This document shows positions 15,958 through 24,279 of a stretch of 42,206 nucleotides of DNA, piece by piece (within the stretch, counting starts at the first letter, position 1; every line of letters begins with the position of its first letter). Source of the DNA: Cohnella rhizoplanae (lineage in GTDB: Bacteria; Bacillota; Bacilli; Paenibacillales; Paenibacillaceae); assembly GCF_948329515.1 (NCBI RefSeq), contig NZ_CAOJCN010000036.1, positions 1-42,206 on the forward strand. Direction: 5' to 3'. Under the pieces are notes generated by a model. That model had not been told where the DNA came from and made no database searches. It was given only the letters and a program-made list of their open reading frames with translations. A program made the translations under genes and the position numbers.

Positions 15958-16818
15958 ATGACGCGTTCCATCCATCCCGATACCGACCTCGGCACCGTAT
16001 ATCTGAAGGTCTCGGAGCTTGACCGATCCATCCGCTTCTACGAAGAGGTCATCGGCCTCAAGCTCATCTCCCTCGAGGGCGCCACGGCTCGCATGGGCAC
16101 AGAAGGGACTGCCGCGCTGCTGCAGCTCGAGCAGCTGTCCGAGGGCGCGGTTCCGGCGCCGAGGCGCCGCACCGGCCTCTATCACTTCGCGATCCTCGTA
16201 CCGACGCGCGAGGCGCTGGGGCTGGCGGTCCGCAACTTTTTGCAGCGCCGCGTTCCCGTCGGCCAGGGGGATCACCTCGTCAGCGAGGCGATCTATCTGA
16301 GCGATCCCGACGACAACGGCATCGAGGTATACGCCGATCGTCCCCGGGATACCTGGTCCTACACGCCGCAGGGAGAAGTCGTCATGGCGACCGATCCGGT
16401 CGACGTCGAGGGCTTGCTCGCCTTGGCCGGCGACAAGCCGTGGACGGGGCTGCCTGCCGGCACGATCATGGGTCACGTGCATCTGCACGTCAGGGATCTG
16501 CAGGAGGCCAAGCGGTTCTATGTCGATACGCTCGGCTTCGATATCGTCGCGAACTACGGAGGCCAGGCGCTGTTCGTGTCCGCGGGCGGATATCACCACC
16601 ATGTCGGCATGAACACGTGGGCCGGCGTGGGCGCGCCGCCGCCCCCCGCGAATTCGCCGGGGTTGATTCACTTCACCGTCCGGCTGCCTGATGCATCAGA
16701 GCTGGAGCGGATCATCTCCGCGCTGCGCGAGCAAGGCATTCCGACAGAATCGCGCGGGTCAGGATATCTCGTCTCCGATCCCTCGTCCAACGGCTTGCTG
16801 CTGACCGTCCGGGATTGA
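15958..16818 (+). CDS. VOC-family protein, catechol-2,3-dioxygenase-like
   Basis: 286-residue cytoplasmic protein made of two vicinal-oxygen-chelate modules, about 10-130 and 170-285, as in CatE/YfiE-type extradiol dioxygenases of Bacilli. The first module shows VYLKVSELDRSIRFYEEVIG, YHFAILVP and DPDDNGIEVYADRP. The second shows GHVHLHVRDLQEAKRFYVD and YHHHVGMNTW. His and Glu residues in these motifs are the candidate metal ligands. The second module ends in SNGLLLTV, without the Glu found there in many relatives. Length and module order fit the family. GAGAGG precedes the ATG. The upstream operator suggests induction by an aromatic or electrophilic compound; the substrate is not shown. Confidence 0.82.
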   Translation: MTRSIHPDTDLGTVYLKVSELDRSIRFYEEVIGLKLISLEGATARMGTEGTAALLQLEQLSEGAVPAPRRRTGLYHFAILVPTREALGLAVRNFLQRRVPVGQGDHLVSEAIYLSDPDDNGIEVYADRPRDTWSYTPQGEVVMATDPVDVEGLLALAGDKPWTGLPAGTIMGHVHLHVRDLQEAKRFYVDTLGFDIVANYGGQALFVSAGGYHHHVGMNTWAGVGAPPPPANSPGLIHFTVRLPDASELERIISALREQGIPTESRGSGYLVSDPSSNGLLLTVRD

Positions 16819-16840
16819 TTGACCCCTCCGCCCCACCATC

Positions 16841-16884
16841 AAAGCCTTCGGCCCAACCGCGCGAGCGGTTATGCCGAAGGCTTT
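16841..16884. terminator. Bidirectional terminator between the VOC and map genes
   Basis: A perfect 12-bp stem, arms 16841-16852 (AAAGCCTTCGGC) and 16873-16884, lies between two convergent genes. Short T-runs follow on both strands. A smaller stem is in the loop. Confidence 0.8.
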
Positions 16885-16893
16885 TCATTTCCG

Positions 16894-17649
16894 CTATTCG
16901 TCGTCCTGCGAGGTCAGAATGACCGGGCCGTCCTTGGTGATCGCGATCGTATGCTCGAACTGCGCGGACAGCTTGCCGTCCATCGTGCGCGCGGTCCAGC
17001 CGTCCTCGTCGATCGTCATCCGCCACGTCCCCTCGTTGATCATCGGCTCGATCGTGATGACCATGCCTTCCTTGAAGCGGAATCCCTTGCCCGGTATCCC
17101 GACGTGTATGAAGTTCGGCTCCTCGTGCAGCTCCCTGCCGATGCCGTGCGCGGCCAGCTCGCGGACGCAGGAGAAGCCGTTCGCTTCCGCATGCTTATGC
17201 AGCGGGTACATCGCGTCTCCGATCCGGTTGCCGACGACGGCGTGGCGGATGCCGATATCCAGGCATTCCTTCGTGACGCGCATGAGCTTGTCGGCCGCGG
17301 GCGACAGCTCGCCGATGGCGTAGGTCCAAGCCGAATCCCCCAGCCAGCCGTTCAGCTCCGCCACCGTGTCGATCGTGACGATATCTCCGTTTTGAAGCGG
17401 CGTATCATTGGGAAAACCGTGCGCGATGACATCGTTCACCGAAGCGCAGGTGGCGAATTTATAGTCCTTGTATGTCTTCGTAAACGGCCTGGCGCCGTAG
17501 TTGGCCATGACGTCCTCGACGAGCTTTTCGATCTGCATCGTCGTTACGCCAGGGCGGATCATCTTGCGTATTTCCTTGTGACAGGCGGCCACGACGGCTC
17601 CCGCCGCTCGGATATGCTCGATCTCTTGCGGAGTTTTAAGCGTCAACAT
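16894..17649 (-). CDS. map: Methionine aminopeptidase, type I
   Basis: Removes the initiator methionine from nascent proteins in the cytoplasm. The 251-residue protein is a complete type I enzyme. The five metal ligands are in place: Asp94 (VTIDTV), Asp105 (GDSAWT), His168 (AAHGIGRELHEEP), Glu201 (TIEPMIN) and Glu232 (QFEHTIAI). The substrate-side His in VNDVIAHGFP (residue 77) is also present. It is monocistronic and not beside secY/adk/infA as the main map gene of Bacilli is, so it is probably the second copy (like YflG/MapB of Bacillus). This placement argument is inference, since only this window is visible. A GAGGAG ribosome site precedes the ATG. Confidence 0.95.
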   Translation of the reverse strand: MLTLKTPQEIEHIRAAGAVVAACHKEIRKMIRPGVTTMQIEKLVEDVMANYGARPFTKTYKDYKFATCASVNDVIAHGFPNDTPLQNGDIVTIDTVAELNGWLGDSAWTYAIGELSPAADKLMRVTKECLDIGIRHAVVGNRIGDAMYPLHKHAEANGFSCVRELAAHGIGRELHEEPNFIHVGIPGKGFRFKEGMVITIEPMINEGTWRMTIDEDGWTARTMDGKLSAQFEHTIAITKDGPVILTSQDDE

Positions 17650-17721
17650 GCGTACCTGCTCCTCTCTACTCTACGGCCACGATACACCTTTCCGCGATGC
17701 GTCGTCAATTCGCCGGCATAG

Positions 17722-17762
17722 GCACATTATGCGCAATAACGCGGAGTCGTGCGCAAATGTGC
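17722..17762. promoter_or_regulatory. Long inverted repeat between map and the SLH phosphoesterase
   Basis: Arms GCACATTATGCGCA (17722-17735) and TGCGCAAATGTGC (17750-17762) are complementary over 13 positions, with one extra base in the left arm and a 14-base loop. It lies in the space between two divergent genes, 73 bases before one start and 161 after the other. No T-run follows, so an operator or mRNA structure is likelier than a terminator. Confidence 0.55.
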
Positions 17763-17922
17763 AGCCCGGTACTCGCCGTCGCGCTCTTCAATGTTTACGT
17801 TCCCTTAACGCCCGGATGACGCGGCATTAATTTCCTGCTAATGCTTGGCCGTTAAGATTAGTCCTGTATCTTCGGCGCAGACATCATGGACCGGGGACAG
17901 AACGAAGACGGGAGTGCTTGCA

Positions 17923-20900
17923 TTGTTAAAGAAAAGAATCGGAAATATGGCGGTCAAGCTGTCGATCGGCAGCTTGCTGCTGGGGATGGTCGCGCCGTTC
18001 GGCGGGCAGGCGAATCGGGCGGAGGCGGCAGATCTCGACTATGCCAAGGTGCCGAAGCTGCTGATCACGGAGCTGGTGCAAGATTCGAAGAACGTAGGCG
18101 CCTTGGACGGGTATGAATTTATCGAGATGTATAATAATTCGACCCAGACGATTAACCTCGAGGATTACCATGTCAACTACTATAATGGGACGCAGACCTA
18201 CGAATTTACGTCCTCCGACGCTGCGGCGGACTTGAACGTCCCGGCGAAGCAGCCGATCGTGCTCTGGCTGAAAAACGACGACAACGGCTTGGAGACCTTC
18301 GATCAGTTTATTGCCAATTATTATCCTGCAAATCCGCCCGCCGTACGCGTTGTCCAGTATAAGGCTTCCAATAACGGCATGGCCAACAGCGGGGATCGAT
18401 CGATTACGATTAATGATGCCGAGGGTCAAGCGGTCGTAAAAGCAGCTTACTCGGGCAGCGCCAGTACGGTGAAGGCGAATAAAGGAATGTACTTCTCCTA
18501 TCCGACCGATGGCGGCATAGACATGACGATGGTCGCCAGCGGCGAACTCGCTCCCGCGACCAGAGCGGCGACGCCTGGTACGGTCGAGTCCGCGCTGATT
18601 CCCGCTTTGGCATCGGACGAGACGGACCCGACGCCGGGTCAGCCGACGCTCGCCATCGCGCACACGCCTATCACCGAAGCGATCGACGACAGCGACATCG
18701 AGCTCGCCGCGATGATCGGCGGAGGCGCCGCCAGCGTGTCGGCGGCCGTCTACTATAAACTCGCGTCCGAGACGAACTACGACCGCGTGCCGATGACGGT
18801 CAATCCGGACCGGGCGACCGCGGATGCCGAGGCGTTCGAGGCGGCCATACCGCACGAGCGGCTCACGGAGAGCAAGCTGAACTACTACGTCGAGGCGTCC
18901 GACGGCACGGCGAAGAAGGCTACGGACGTCTACACCGTGAACGTGCGCCCGAGCTTCAACTATGCGTACGTGCCGGCGCTGCTCGTTACGGAGCTTAATC
19001 CGAATTCTTCCAATACGTCCTATACGGACAGCAAGAATGTCACGAAGTCCGGCGACGGCTACGAGTTCATCGAGATTTACAACAACACGAGCCGGGTCGT
19101 CGACCTCAAGGATTATAAGCTGATGTACCGGTATACGGATAAGACTCCCAACACGGAGACCATGTGGGAGACCGGAAGCGTGCCGATCCCCTCGCAGAAA
19201 TCCGTCGTGCTCTGGATCGACAACGGCACGAACGTCGACAAGACCGCGGCAGACTTCAACGCGCTGTTCGGCTCGCAGCTGACGATGGGCGTCGATCTGT
19301 TCAGGATCGCGAGCGATAGCGGCATGGCCAACGGCGGGGCCCGGAGCATCGTGATCCGCAATGCGGCCGACGCGCAGATCATCTCCGCCCACTACGAGGC
19401 GCAGGTGAAGAGCATCGAGGATAAGCCGATCTTCTATAAATATCCGGACGACGGCACGACCGAGATGATCCTGGACAGCGCGGGCGTGCGCGCGGCGACC
19501 CCGGGCGCCATCGATGCCGGCCAAGTGCCGAAGGTGCCGGTCGACCTGCCGGAGGACGGCGCTAACGAGCCGCCGGTCATCGTCCATACGCCGGTAACCG
19601 CGGCCGAGCCCAACGTGAACCTGAAGATTCAGGCGGAGATCACGAACAAGGAGAGCGAAGCGAACCAGATCGACCCGATCACGGCGGTCGTCTTCTACAA
19701 GACGGCGTCGCAGACCGCTTATACCCCAGCTGTCATGGCGGTTACGTCCGGCCATACATACCTGGCGGATATCCCGCGGTCCGAGCTGACCGAGGCGAAG
19801 CTCCAATACTACATTGAAGTCAAGGATGCTAAAAACACGGTGCGCACGGACACGTATACGGTGAACGTCAACGTGCCCGACTTCGATCCGTCGAAGGTGC
19901 CGACCCTGCTCGTCACGGAGCTGCTGCCGAACAGTACGAACGTAGGCGGCGCCGACGGCTACGAGTTCATCGAGCTTTACAACAATACCGACAAAGCGAT
20001 TCGGCTGAAGGATTACAAGCTCTATTACCGCTACCCGGATTCGGGTCCGGACGCCGATATCGTGTGGCCGACCGACAACGAGGACCTCACGATCGAGGCG
20101 GGCAAGACGCTGGTATTCTGGGTCATCAACAGCGCCAACGGCGCGAAGACGGACGCGGACTTCAACGCGCAGTTCGGCACGTCGCTGACCGAAGGCCGGG
20201 ACCTGTTCAGGGTGTACGCCGACGGCATGTCCAACTCGGCCAAGCGCGCCGTCGTCATCGGCACCAACACGCACGTAGACCTCTCCTCCGCCCAGTACGA
20301 CGGCACGATCGCCGGGGAAACGGCCGAGAACAAGTCCCTCGTCTACAAGTTCCCGACCAACGGCAGCACGACGATGCTCAAGCTGAGCGCGGGCAGCGCG
20401 AAGCCGACGCCGGGATCGGCCGACGAGGCGCAGGTTCCGTCGATCGCCGTCCATACGGCCGATGACGCCGAGCCGCCGGCGATCCGCGACATGACTGGCA
20501 CGGAGAGCCTGGATCAATCGAAGGACCTCGCGATCGTCGGCGACGCGACGGACGATGTCGGCGTCAAGTCGGTTAAGCTCTTCTACCGGACGGACATGCA
20601 GGCCGAATTCGCGAGCCGTTACCTGTACCGGGATTACAACGACGCGATGTACCACCACACGATCTATTCGCCGGATCTGATCGGCAAGGCGTACGTCGAG
20701 TATTACTATCAAGTGTCCGACGGCGTCCACGCGATCGATTCGCCCAAGACGAAGGTCGCGATCACCGGCGGGCAGGACCGCTCGGATCTGCGTCTGAACT
20801 TGAAGGACGGCGATATCGTGAACGGCACGCAGGCGCTGAAGGGGACGGCGGAAAAAGCGGACGCCGACACGCTGAGCCTCGGCATCGACGGCAAGGACGT

Positions 20901-23900
20901 GACCGCGGACGCCTACCGGGCGCTCGAGTCGAATGCGTCCTTCGCGTTCGAGGCGAACTCGGTCAATTATTACTTCAAGAACGGCGTCACGATCGGCCAG
21001 GAGATCCTGTACACGTTCATGGATCCGATCAACGAATATACGACGCTGACCGTGCCGATCGAGGCGAAGCGGCTGAAGGAAGGCGCCAACGTCGTCTCGA
21101 TCCGCGCGGGCACCAAGTCTTCTCCGTTCGACGACAGGCCGGAGGAGAACAAGGACGACTTTACCGTCAAGAACGTCCGTCTCGTCCTCTCGGACGGGTC
21201 GTCCGTCTACGACGCCCGTTATGCGGACCCTGTCAAGGAGATCAAGATGGGCGACAGCGCGGGGAAAAATCCGGTCGTGGACTTCTCCTTCCAGATTCCC
21301 CCGAATCTGCTGAAGTCCCGCGCTTACGACTGGGATACGACCGCGGTGGCGGACGGCGAGCACGAGGTGCTGGTCGACAGCGCCGAATACGGACAGGTCA
21401 AGGCGCGCGTCCAGGTGGACAATACGGCGCCGGCCATCGTACCGACGATCGAAGACGGCAAGACGTATCGCGGCTCCTTCGCGCTGGATGCCAGCGTGAC
21501 GGACGCGATCGCCGGCGTGAAGACGGCCGAGGCGACGCTCGACGGCCGGAAGATCGAGATGCCGTATGAGACGTCGTCCGCCAAGCTCAGCCCCGGCACG
21601 CACCGCTTCAAGATTCAGGCCGCGGACGCGGTGGGCAACGAATCCGTGAAGGATATCGCGTTCGAGGTGCCGGACGAGAATCCGCTGAGGCCTGAGCTCG
21701 TCACGCCTGCGAACGACCAGACGGCAGCCCCTACGCTGTCCGTCCGCGCGACCGATCCGACAGCCGATGCGCTGAAGGTCGGTTTTTACAAAGGCTACCT
21801 GTTTGACGCGGCCCACCGTACCGGGCTCGCAGCCTTCAAGAACGCGACGGAGTATGAGCCGCCGACCGAGCTGAAGCCTGCGGGGGAGACTGCGTTCGCC
21901 GAGCAGGATTACGGCAAGATCGCGGCAGCCGACGGCCAATACTTGAGCAACGATTCGGACGACAAGTTCCCGTATCATCGCTTTGACGTCACGCTCGATC
22001 CGTCGGTCAAGGCGACCGACAGGGTCGAGATCGACTGGCAGGGCAAGTCGCTCGAGGGCCGCCAAGTATCGATGTATGCCTGGAGTCCGTCCGCCCAGCA
22101 GTGGAAGAAGCTCACCGGAGCAGTCGCCGGCGGCGCGGACTTCACGCTCGCTGCGGAAGTGCCGGCAGGCGACTACGACGACAACGGCGCCATCCACGTC
22201 ATCGTCCAGGACGAGGTGCCCGTCAGCCAGGATCCGTACGACTTCTCGTTCGTCTGGATGTCCGATACGCAGTATTACTCGGAGAGCTATCCCGAGATCT
22301 ACGAAGGCAACGTGAAGTGGATCGTCGACCACAAGGACGACATGAAGATCAAGTACGTCATTCACACCGGCGATATCGTCGACGAGGCGGACAAGGAGTA
22401 CCAGTGGCAGGAAGCCAGCAAGGACATGAAGGTGCTGGAGGAAGGCGGGGTGCCGTACGGCGTGCTGGCCGGGAACCATGACGTCTCCCATCAATACGCC
22501 GACTACGGCAAGTTCTATCAGTACTTCGGCGAAGACCGCTTCAAGTCGCAGCCGACCTACGGCGGCTCGCACGAGAACAACCGCGGACACTACGATCTCA
22601 TCTCCGCGGGCGGCAACGACTTCGTCGTCATCTACATGGGATGGGACATCCGCGATCAGGATATCGCCTGGATGGACGAAGTCGTCAAGGCGTATCCGGA
22701 CCGCAAGGCGATCCTCGACTTCCACGAGTATCTGCTCGTGTCCGCGAACCGGGCGCCGATCTCGGACAAGATCTACGAACGGGTCGTCGTACCGAATAAG
22801 AACGTCATCGCCGTGCTCAGCGGGCACTATCATGACGCGGAAAAGCTGGTCGACGAGATCGACGACGACGGCGACGGCAAGCCGGACCGCAAGGTATACC
22901 AGCTGTTAGCCGACTATCAGGGCGCGGAAAAGGGCGGTCTCGGCTACATCCGCCTGCTCCAGTTCGATATCAAGAACAACAAGATTCACGTGAAGACGTA
23001 CTCGCCTTACCTGGACGATTATAACTACTACGATCCGACTACTTATCCGGGCAAGGATGAATTCGATCTCGACGTCGATCTGCAGCCGATGACGAAGCAG
23101 GTCGCGACGGATTACTTCGGCATCAAGGTGTATACCGATCAGCAGCTCGGCGCGACCCAGGACGTTGCGAGCGGCGAGGTGGCTGCGGTAACCTGGCCGG
23201 GCGCCGTACAAGGCGGCTATTATCAATGGTACGCGGTAGCGGAGGACGCCAACAGCGGCAGCGCGCGCTCCGACATCTGGAGCTTCACGGCCAACGCGGC
23301 GACGCCTGGAACGCCGACACCATCGCCGTCACCGTCACCGTCGCCGTCTCCATCGCCGTCACCATCGCCGTCACCGTCACAGTCGCCGTCTCCATCGGAT
23401 TCGCCGACGCCGACGCCTGCACCCGGAACGCCGACGCCATCTCCGACGCCATCGGCATCGCCATCGCCGACACCGTCGCCGTCCCCGACGCCGACGCCGC
23501 AATCGGGCGCGGCCCTGTTCCAGGACGTCGGCGACAAGTACGCGTGGGCGGACGATGCGATCGGCACGCTCGCTTCGGCCGGTATCATCCAAGGCGTCTC
23601 CGAGGGGACGTTCGGGCCGGACAAGGCGATCACGAGGGCCGACTTCATGACGCTGCTCGTGCGGATGCTGAAGCTGGACGCCGACTTCGATACGAACTTC
23701 TCCGACGTCAAGCCGACCGACTATTACTATCGGACGCTCGGCATCGCCAAGGCGCTGGGCATCGCGACCGGCACCGGCGGCGGCAAGTTCGATCCGAAGC
23801 AGACGATCTCCCGCGAGGACATGACGGTCATGCTGGCCAGAGCCCTCGAGAAGACCGGCAAGCTCAGCCTGTCCGGATCGCCGGGCGACCTCGGCGCCTT

Positions 23901-24060
23901 CCGCGACCGGGACGCCATCGCCGGCTACGCCGCGGACGCGATGGCGGCCATGGTCCATGCGGGTATCGTTCAAGGCAGCGGCGGATCGCTGAATCCGGGC
24001 GCTTCCGCGACGAGAGCCGAGACGGCGGCTATGCTGTACCGGGTGTACAAACAGCTGTAA
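17923..24060 (+). CDS. Giant secreted SLH-anchored metallophosphoesterase with three lamin-tail-like domains
   Basis: A TTG at 17923 is preferred as start: GGGAG lies eight bases before it and it gives a clean signal peptide (MLKKRIGNMAVKL, hydrophobic core, AEA cleavage). An in-frame ATG at 17845 lacks this. The 2045-residue product has three lamin-tail-like modules starting near 43, 350 and 659, each with LL.TEL, GYEFIE.YNN and L.DY. Beta-rich Ig-like segments follow. Then comes a calcineurin-type phosphoesterase: Asp1448 (MSDTQ), Asp1484 (GDIVD), GNHD at 1517-1520, His1601 and GHYH at 1634-1637. A Pro/Ser/Thr linker (about 1797-1862) leads to three SLH repeats. It should sit on the cell wall and hydrolyse a phosphoester outside the cell. 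The substrate is unknown; nucleic acid or phospholipid breakdown products are guesses. Confidence 0.9.
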   Translation: MLKKRIGNMAVKLSIGSLLLGMVAPFGGQANRAEAADLDYAKVPKLLITELVQDSKNVGALDGYEFIEMYNNSTQTINLEDYHVNYYNGTQTYEFTSSDAAADLNVPAKQPIVLWLKNDDNGLETFDQFIANYYPANPPAVRVVQYKASNNGMANSGDRSITINDAEGQAVVKAAYSGSASTVKANKGMYFSYPTDGGIDMTMVASGELAPATRAATPGTVESALIPALASDETDPTPGQPTLAIAHTPITEAIDDSDIELAAMIGGGAASVSAAVYYKLASETNYDRVPMTVNPDRATADAEAFEAAIPHERLTESKLNYYVEASDGTAKKATDVYTVNVRPSFNYAYVPALLVTELNPNSSNTSYTDSKNVTKSGDGYEFIEIYNNTSRVVDLKDYKLMYRYTDKTPNTETMWETGSVPIPSQKSVVLWIDNGTNVDKTAADFNALFGSQLTMGVDLFRIASDSGMANGGARSIVIRNAADAQIISAHYEAQVKSIEDKPIFYKYPDDGTTEMILDSAGVRAATPGAIDAGQVPKVPVDLPEDGANEPPVIVHTPVTAAEPNVNLKIQAEITNKESEANQIDPITAVVFYKTASQTAYTPAVMAVTSGHTYLADIPRSELTEAKLQYYIEVKDAKNTVRTDTYTVNVNVPDFDPSKVPTLLVTELLPNSTNVGGADGYEFIELYNNTDKAIRLKDYKLYYRYPDSGPDADIVWPTDNEDLTIEAGKTLVFWVINSANGAKTDADFNAQFGTSLTEGRDLFRVYADGMSNSAKRAVVIGTNTHVDLSSAQYDGTIAGETAENKSLVYKFPTNGSTTMLKLSAGSAKPTPGSADEAQVPSIAVHTADDAEPPAIRDMTGTESLDQSKDLAIVGDATDDVGVKSVKLFYRTDMQAEFASRYLYRDYNDAMYHHTIYSPDLIGKAYVEYYYQVSDGVHAIDSPKTKVAITGGQDRSDLRLNLKDGDIVNGTQALKGTAEKADADTLSLGIDGKDVTADAYRALESNASFAFEANSVNYYFKNGVTIGQEILYTFMDPINEYTTLTVPIEAKRLKEGANVVSIRAGTKSSPFDDRPEENKDDFTVKNVRLVLSDGSSVYDARYADPVKEIKMGDSAGKNPVVDFSFQIPPNLLKSRAYDWDTTAVADGEHEVLVDSAEYGQVKARVQVDNTAPAIVPTIEDGKTYRGSFALDASVTDAIAGVKTAEATLDGRKIEMPYETSSAKLSPGTHRFKIQAADAVGNESVKDIAFEVPDENPLRPELVTPANDQTAAPTLSVRATDPTADALKVGFYKGYLFDAAHRTGLAAFKNATEYEPPTELKPAGETAFAEQDYGKIAAADGQYLSNDSDDKFPYHRFDVTLDPSVKATDRVEIDWQGKSLEGRQVSMYAWSPSAQQWKKLTGAVAGGADFTLAAEVPAGDYDDNGAIHVIVQDEVPVSQDPYDFSFVWMSDTQYYSESYPEIYEGNVKWIVDHKDDMKIKYVIHTGDIVDEADKEYQWQEASKDMKVLEEGGVPYGVLAGNHDVSHQYADYGKFYQYFGEDRFKSQPTYGGSHENNRGHYDLISAGGNDFVVIYMGWDIRDQDIAWMDEVVKAYPDRKAILDFHEYLLVSANRAPISDKIYERVVVPNKNVIAVLSGHYHDAEKLVDEIDDDGDGKPDRKVYQLLADYQGAEKGGLGYIRLLQFDIKNNKIHVKTYSPYLDDYNYYDPTTYPGKDEFDLDVDLQPMTKQVATDYFGIKVYTDQQLGATQDVASGEVAAVTWPGAVQGGYYQWYAVAEDANSGSARSDIWSFTANAATPGTPTPSPSPSPSPSPSPSPSPSPSQSPSPSDSPTPTPAPGTPTPSPTPSASPSPTPSPSPTPTPQSGAALFQDVGDKYAWADDAIGTLASAGIIQGVSEGTFGPDKAITRADFMTLLVRMLKLDADFDTNFSDVKPTDYYYRTLGIAKALGIATGTGGGKFDPKQTISREDMTVMLARALEKTGKLSLSGSPGDLGAFRDRDAIAGYAADAMAAMVHAGIVQGSGGSLNPGASATRAETAAMLYRVYKQL
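23311..23505 (+). repeat. Low-complexity Pro/Ser/Thr linker coding repeat
   Basis: Imperfect hexamers of the CCGTCA/CCGTCG/CCATCG kind encode a PSPS run, then a mixed PTPS run, between the phosphoesterase and SLH parts. Such tracts vary in length by slippage. The repeat stays in frame here. Confidence 0.85.
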
Positions 24061-24077
24061 TCCGGATTGGAAAGAAG

Positions 24078-24123
24078 ACCCGCAAGGCGGACGCTCGAAA
24101 AGAGTGCCCGTCTTGCGGGTTTT
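24078..24123 (+). terminator. Terminator of the SLH phosphoesterase gene
   Basis: A 9-bp stem, ACCCGCAAG (24078-24086) with CTTGCGGGT (24112-24120), is followed by TTT and lies 17 bases after the stop codon. Confidence 0.75.
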
Positions 24124-24204
24124 GTGCTTTAATGAAGGGCATGGAACGGGAACTGCGAGCGTCGGAACACAAAAGATTGAACATGCATCGCACCAACGAT
24201 TGAA

Positions 24205-24233
24205 TTGTGCAGGGTGCGCCGGCATGCTACAGT
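24205..24233 (+). promoter_or_regulatory. Candidate promoter of the second kinase/transport operon
   Basis: TTGTGC (24205-24210) and TACAGT (24228-24233) are 17 bases apart, and TGC directly before the latter makes an extended -10. It lies 47 bases before the kinase start. Confidence 0.4.
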
Positions 24234-24279
24234 ATTGCACGCGCGGCTACCGACGGACGACGACAGGAGCGAGACATTC

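Noticed and set aside
16819..17721. A 300-codon plus-strand frame opposite map
   Set aside because: It is the mirror of the methionine aminopeptidase gene, which keeps all catalytic residues, and the frame has no motif of its own.
17926..22833. A 1635-codon open frame on the minus strand, opposite the giant SLH phosphoesterase
   Set aside because: Its composition (very rich in Arg, Val, Asp, His and Leu) is the expected mirror of the GC-rich codons on the plus strand. It has no ribosome site or recognisable domain, and the plus-strand protein is clearly real.
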